From Sunxiuqinia dokdonensis (lineage in GTDB: Bacteria > Bacteroidota > Bacteroidia > Bacteroidales > Prolixibacteraceae), in assembly GCF_001270965.1 (NCBI RefSeq), contig NZ_LGIA01000165.1, positions 1 through 47,463 of the forward strand: 47,463 bases of DNA. Reading direction: 5' to 3'. Each line of letters begins with the position of its first letter. Position 1 is the stretch's first letter. The notes beneath the pieces are model-generated. The model made no database searches and was not told where the DNA came from. It worked only from the letters and a program-made list of their open reading frames with translations. Shown here piece after piece: positions 44,805 through 47,463 of this stretch. Both the position numbers and the translations under genes were made by a program.

Positions 44805-45224
44805 ATGAAAATATTGTTAATCAATGGTCCAAATTTAAATCTTTTAGGGAAAAGAGAAAAGAATATTTATGGTGATTTATCTTTCGAAGAATACTTTAAA
44901 ACACTCAAAAACAACTATCAACAACACGAATTAAGCTATTTTCAATCGAATATTGAAGGAGAAATTGTTAATAAAATTCATGAATTTGGATTTGATCATG
45001 ATGGAATCGTCATTAATGCCGGCGCCTACACGCACACTTCTATTGCCATTCGCGATGCCATTGCCGGTGTTACTACGCCTGTTGTTGAGGTGCATATCTC
45101 AAACATTCTGACTCGAGAAAGTTTCAGACACGAATCGATAATCGGCCCGGTTTGTGTGGGAAGCATTATGGGATTTGGACTGAACTCCTACCGCTTGGGG
45201 ATTGAAAGTTTTTGTCAAGGTTAA
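44805..45224 (+). CDS. aroQ: 3-dehydroquinate dehydratase, type II
   Basis: Third step of the shikimate pathway, removing water from 3-dehydroquinate. 139 residues, normal for the dodecameric type II enzyme. Conserved sites: INGPNLNLLGKRE (6-18), the catalytic Tyr in NIYG near 22, NAGAYTHTS near 73, and the EVHISN and SFRHESI loops near 100-120. Start is unambiguous. It is followed by pyk after about 90 bp with its own promoter. Confidence 0.95.
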   Translation: MKILLINGPNLNLLGKREKNIYGDLSFEEYFKTLKNNYQQHELSYFQSNIEGEIVNKIHEFGFDHDGIVINAGAYTHTSIAIRDAIAGVTTPVVEVHISNILTRESFRHESIIGPVCVGSIMGFGLNSYRLGIESFCQG

Positions 45225-45283
45225 CTTTAGAATCATTTAACGGAGATGCAAGCTTAAATTTCCATGCAGTCAATAAAAAAGTC

Positions 45284-45291
45284 TATTTTTG
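45284..45291 (+). promoter_or_regulatory. Promoter -7 element for pyk
   Basis: TATTTTTG, 26 bp before the pyk ATG. Confidence 0.5.
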
Positions 45292-45316
45292 CCGCCCTTA
45301 ATTTTAAGTAACAGTT

Positions 45317-46738
45317 ATGAAACACACCAAAATTGTCGCTACGATTTCGGATAAAAGGTGCGAACCCGAGTTCATAAAAGCCTTATATCATGCGGGGATG
45401 AATGTTGCCCGGCTGAATACAGCCCACATTACCGAAGAGACAGCATTAATGATGATCAATAATATTCGGTCTGTGTCAGACTCAATTGCAATCCTGGTAG
45501 ACACCAAAGGCCCGGAGATCAGAACGACGCATATCGACCTTCCGCTGGAAGTAGAGCAAGGAGAATTGGTTGAAGTATCAGGCATTGTCCGAACAAGCCA
45601 AAAAGGCAGAAAAGTATTGACCGTATCCTACAATCAATTTCATGCAGACATCCCGGAAGATGGGACCATTTTGATTGACGACGGCGAACTGGAACTTTCA
45701 GTTCAGGAAAAATTTGACGATCATGTTCTGTGCCGGGTTGAAAATTCGGGTGAAATAAAAAACATGAAAAGTGTAAATACGCCTGGACACAGTGTAAATC
45801 TGCCTTCCGTATCAGAAAAAGATAAATCGTTTATCGAATTTGCAGCCAAGCACCGGCTGGATTTTATTGCCCACTCTTTTGTACGAAACAAGGAGGATGT
45901 ACTGAAAGTCCAGGAACAGTTGGACGAATACAACAGTCCGATTGAAATTATTGCGAAAATTGAAAACCTCGATGGGGTCAACAACATCAACGAGATTCTG
46001 GATTACGCATACGGCATTATGGTTGCCCGTGGCGATTTGGGTATTGAAATTGCAGCGGAGAAAATTCCGGGCATTCAACGTCAACTCATCAAAAAAGCTG
46101 TTCAGCGCAAAAAGCCAGTAATTATTGCGACCCAGATGTTGCACACCATGATTGAAAATCCGCGCCCTACAAGAGCAGAAGTCAGTGATGTGGCAAACGC
46201 GATTTACTCCAGAACCGACGCCGTGATGTTGAGTGGTGAAACAGCTTACGGCGATTACCCGGTTGAAGCCGTGGAATACATGAGCCGCATTGCCAACCAG
46301 GTAGAAGGAAGTAAGGATAAACGAAATGACATCACTCTCCCGGCAGTGAACAACGAAGTTGTTGCCTATTTGGCTGAAGCGGCCATTCTGGCATCGGACC
46401 AACTGCAAACCAAAGCCATTGTAACCAATACGCTAACCGGAAAAACCGCTCGTTACCTGGCTGCATTTCGCGGAAAAACACCGGTGTATGCCAGCTGCTA
46501 CGACATGAGTATTGCACGAAAACTGGCCTTGTCCTACGGCGTTGATGCTATGTTGATTGAACCCAAAAAAGACAAATTCAAAATTGTCCGCAACTCTCTT
46601 AAAACATTTGAAAAGGCAGGCAAGCTTGATAAAAACGACTTGGTCGTATACGTTGGCGGGAGCTTTGGAATAGGAGGCGGATCGACCTTTATGGAAATTT
46701 CAACGGTTGATCGATTAACCTATAAAGAGAAAAAATAG
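45317..46738 (+). CDS. pyk: Pyruvate kinase
   Basis: Transfers phosphate from phosphoenolpyruvate to ADP at the end of glycolysis. 473 residues. The divergent N-terminus KIVATISDKR...NVARLNTAH replaces the usual KIVxTIGPAS..RLNFSHG; this variant is the form familiar in Bacteroidota. VDTKGPEIR lies near 62, MVARGDLGIEI near 235, and the signature IIATQML...ENPRPTRAE near 270-288. The C-terminal allosteric domain ends in YVGGSFGIGGGST. The start is clear. Confidence 0.96.
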   Translation: MKHTKIVATISDKRCEPEFIKALYHAGMNVARLNTAHITEETALMMINNIRSVSDSIAILVDTKGPEIRTTHIDLPLEVEQGELVEVSGIVRTSQKGRKVLTVSYNQFHADIPEDGTILIDDGELELSVQEKFDDHVLCRVENSGEIKNMKSVNTPGHSVNLPSVSEKDKSFIEFAAKHRLDFIAHSFVRNKEDVLKVQEQLDEYNSPIEIIAKIENLDGVNNINEILDYAYGIMVARGDLGIEIAAEKIPGIQRQLIKKAVQRKKPVIIATQMLHTMIENPRPTRAEVSDVANAIYSRTDAVMLSGETAYGDYPVEAVEYMSRIANQVEGSKDKRNDITLPAVNNEVVAYLAEAAILASDQLQTKAIVTNTLTGKTARYLAAFRGKTPVYASCYDMSIARKLALSYGVDAMLIEPKKDKFKIVRNSLKTFEKAGKLDKNDLVVYVGGSFGIGGGSTFMEISTVDRLTYKEKK

Positions 46739-46744
46739 CAATAT

Positions 46745-46773
46745 AAAAAAAGGAGCTTAAAGCTCCTTTTTTT
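46745..46773. terminator. Bidirectional terminator between pyk and the LolA-like gene
   Basis: Stem AAAGGAGCT / AGCTCCTTT with a TAA loop, flanked by A- and T-runs on opposite sides, between convergent genes. Confidence 0.9.
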
Positions 46774-46778
46774 ATTTA

Positions 46779-47429
46779 TCATCGTAAGTCAATCACTTCC
46801 ACACCTTTATGCTTTCCTGGGTCAAACTCAAAATCGGCAGCCGAAGCCGGAACATTGGTTTTCAAATCTTCAACCACAACAATATAGTTGCTCCCTTCGT
46901 GCCCAATCATATCAGCCTGGCGAATCAACATTCGGTTCTTATCCACCTGAATCCGGATTCTGGAATACTCAATTTGTTGGTCTTCAGGAATTAAATCGAT
47001 TACGTACACCGGGGTTCCGTCAATTGTTTTTTCTTCAACAAACTGATAATCGAAGCCTTCTTCGTAAATCGTAAACAACTTCGACGGATCCATCATCTCG
47101 TTCATTTCGTCATCGGCTTCAGCAACGGTCACCTCACCGGCATCCTTCATGTAAGTCCAAACGGTTTGGCCATTGTTAAAAACCTCCATGCCCAACTGCG
47201 AAAGATCCAGATGAAACTGATTGCCTTTCATCAAGATTTTACCATTATTTTCTTCGAGAATGCCTTCGGCCTTGTTTTCCATCACGTATTTAAACGACGC
47301 ACTTATCGTGGAATATCCCCGGGTGGTACTGGTTACCTGCTCTAAAATGCCTTTGGCTTTTTCGTCTTGCTGAGCCATGCCCATGGTCCAGCAAAGAACC
47401 ACGACCATTAAAAATGTCAATTTCTTCAT
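46779..47429 (-). CDS. lolA: LolA-like outer-membrane lipoprotein carrier
   Basis: 216-residue exported protein with a signal peptide (about 1-19, ending GMAQ). The fold matches the periplasmic LolA/LolB family: ISASFKYVMENKAEGILEE near 43-61, then GKILMKGNQFHLDL and a C-terminal strand-rich half with TPVYVIDLIPE near 143. LolA carries lipoproteins from the inner to the outer membrane. In many Bacteroidota it follows ftsK, which would lie outside this window. Its own promoter was not seen because the window ends at 47463. Confidence 0.88.
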   Translation of the reverse strand: MKKLTFLMVVVLCWTMGMAQQDEKAKGILEQVTSTTRGYSTISASFKYVMENKAEGILEENNGKILMKGNQFHLDLSQLGMEVFNNGQTVWTYMKDAGEVTVAEADDEMNEMMDPSKLFTIYEEGFDYQFVEEKTIDGTPVYVIDLIPEDQQIEYSRIRIQVDKNRMLIRQADMIGHEGSNYIVVVEDLKTNVPASAADFEFDPGKHKGVEVIDLR

Positions 47430-47463
47430 TGTGATATTTAAAAATTTCTACAAGCTATTCAAT

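Overview
The window is a chromosomal segment of a Bacteroidota bacterium, most likely a marine or anaerobic member near the Marinilabiliales (family level not proven). The evidence is a complete bat (aerotolerance) operon, UpxY and Wzi homologues, a DUF2027-Smr protein, the xerD-aroQ-pyk gene order, and many promoters with the Bacteroidota -7 motif TAnnTTTG in front of genes that lack strong Shine-Dalgarno sites. It looks like a core chromosome: there are no insertion sequences, phage genes, CRISPR arrays, tRNAs or rRNAs. The only RNA gene seen is RNase P RNA (rnpB).

Layout. 0-7.3 kb (mostly minus strand): a lipoprotein sulfatase, a block of REP-like palindromes, ilvD, the indolepyruvate oxidoreductase pair iorAB, a repeat-rich spacer, and truA. 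7.4-15.9 kb (plus): moxR, DUF58, a BatD-like protein, batA, batB, batC, batD and batE, ending in a strong terminator. 15.9-22.4 kb: fabI, a small hypothetical protein, a secreted phosphoesterase, a VanZ-like protein, a stand-alone UpxY antiterminator, a WecA/MraY-type glycan initiator and a Wzi-like outer-membrane barrel. 22.4-25.7 kb: rnpB, a Smr-domain protein, queA and a 41-bp minisatellite. 25.7-30.4 kb: a quinone reductase/extradiol dioxygenase pair, glyA, a YbaK-type deacylase and a small membrane protein. 30.6-34.8 kb: a very large orphan membrane protein with Cache-like sensor regions. 34.8-40.8 kb (minus): two tandem ClC-CBS proteins and a class A penicillin-binding protein. 40.9-47.4 kb: a TIGR01777-type epimerase, pckA, xerD, aroQ, pyk and a LolA-like protein.

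Working together. The Bat genes form one membrane-associated MoxR/VWA module in which the ATPase, integrin-like VWA proteins, TPR proteins and beta-sandwich proteins probably assemble on the inner membrane. The rest are housekeeping genes in short operons: gluconeogenesis and glycolysis (pckA, pyk), fatty-acid synthesis (fabI), one-carbon metabolism (glyA), tRNA modification (truA, queA), cell wall (PBP1A) and surface polysaccharide (WecA-like, Wzi, UpxY).

The parts least explained by known families are the roughly 1,382-residue membrane protein at 30.6-34.8 kb, the several unrelated intergenic tandem repeats (about 21 bp, 41 bp, and GAAACTN-type), and repeated motifs in the pckA leader. I found no clear candidate for a wholly new multi-gene system. 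The large sensor-like protein is the best lead.
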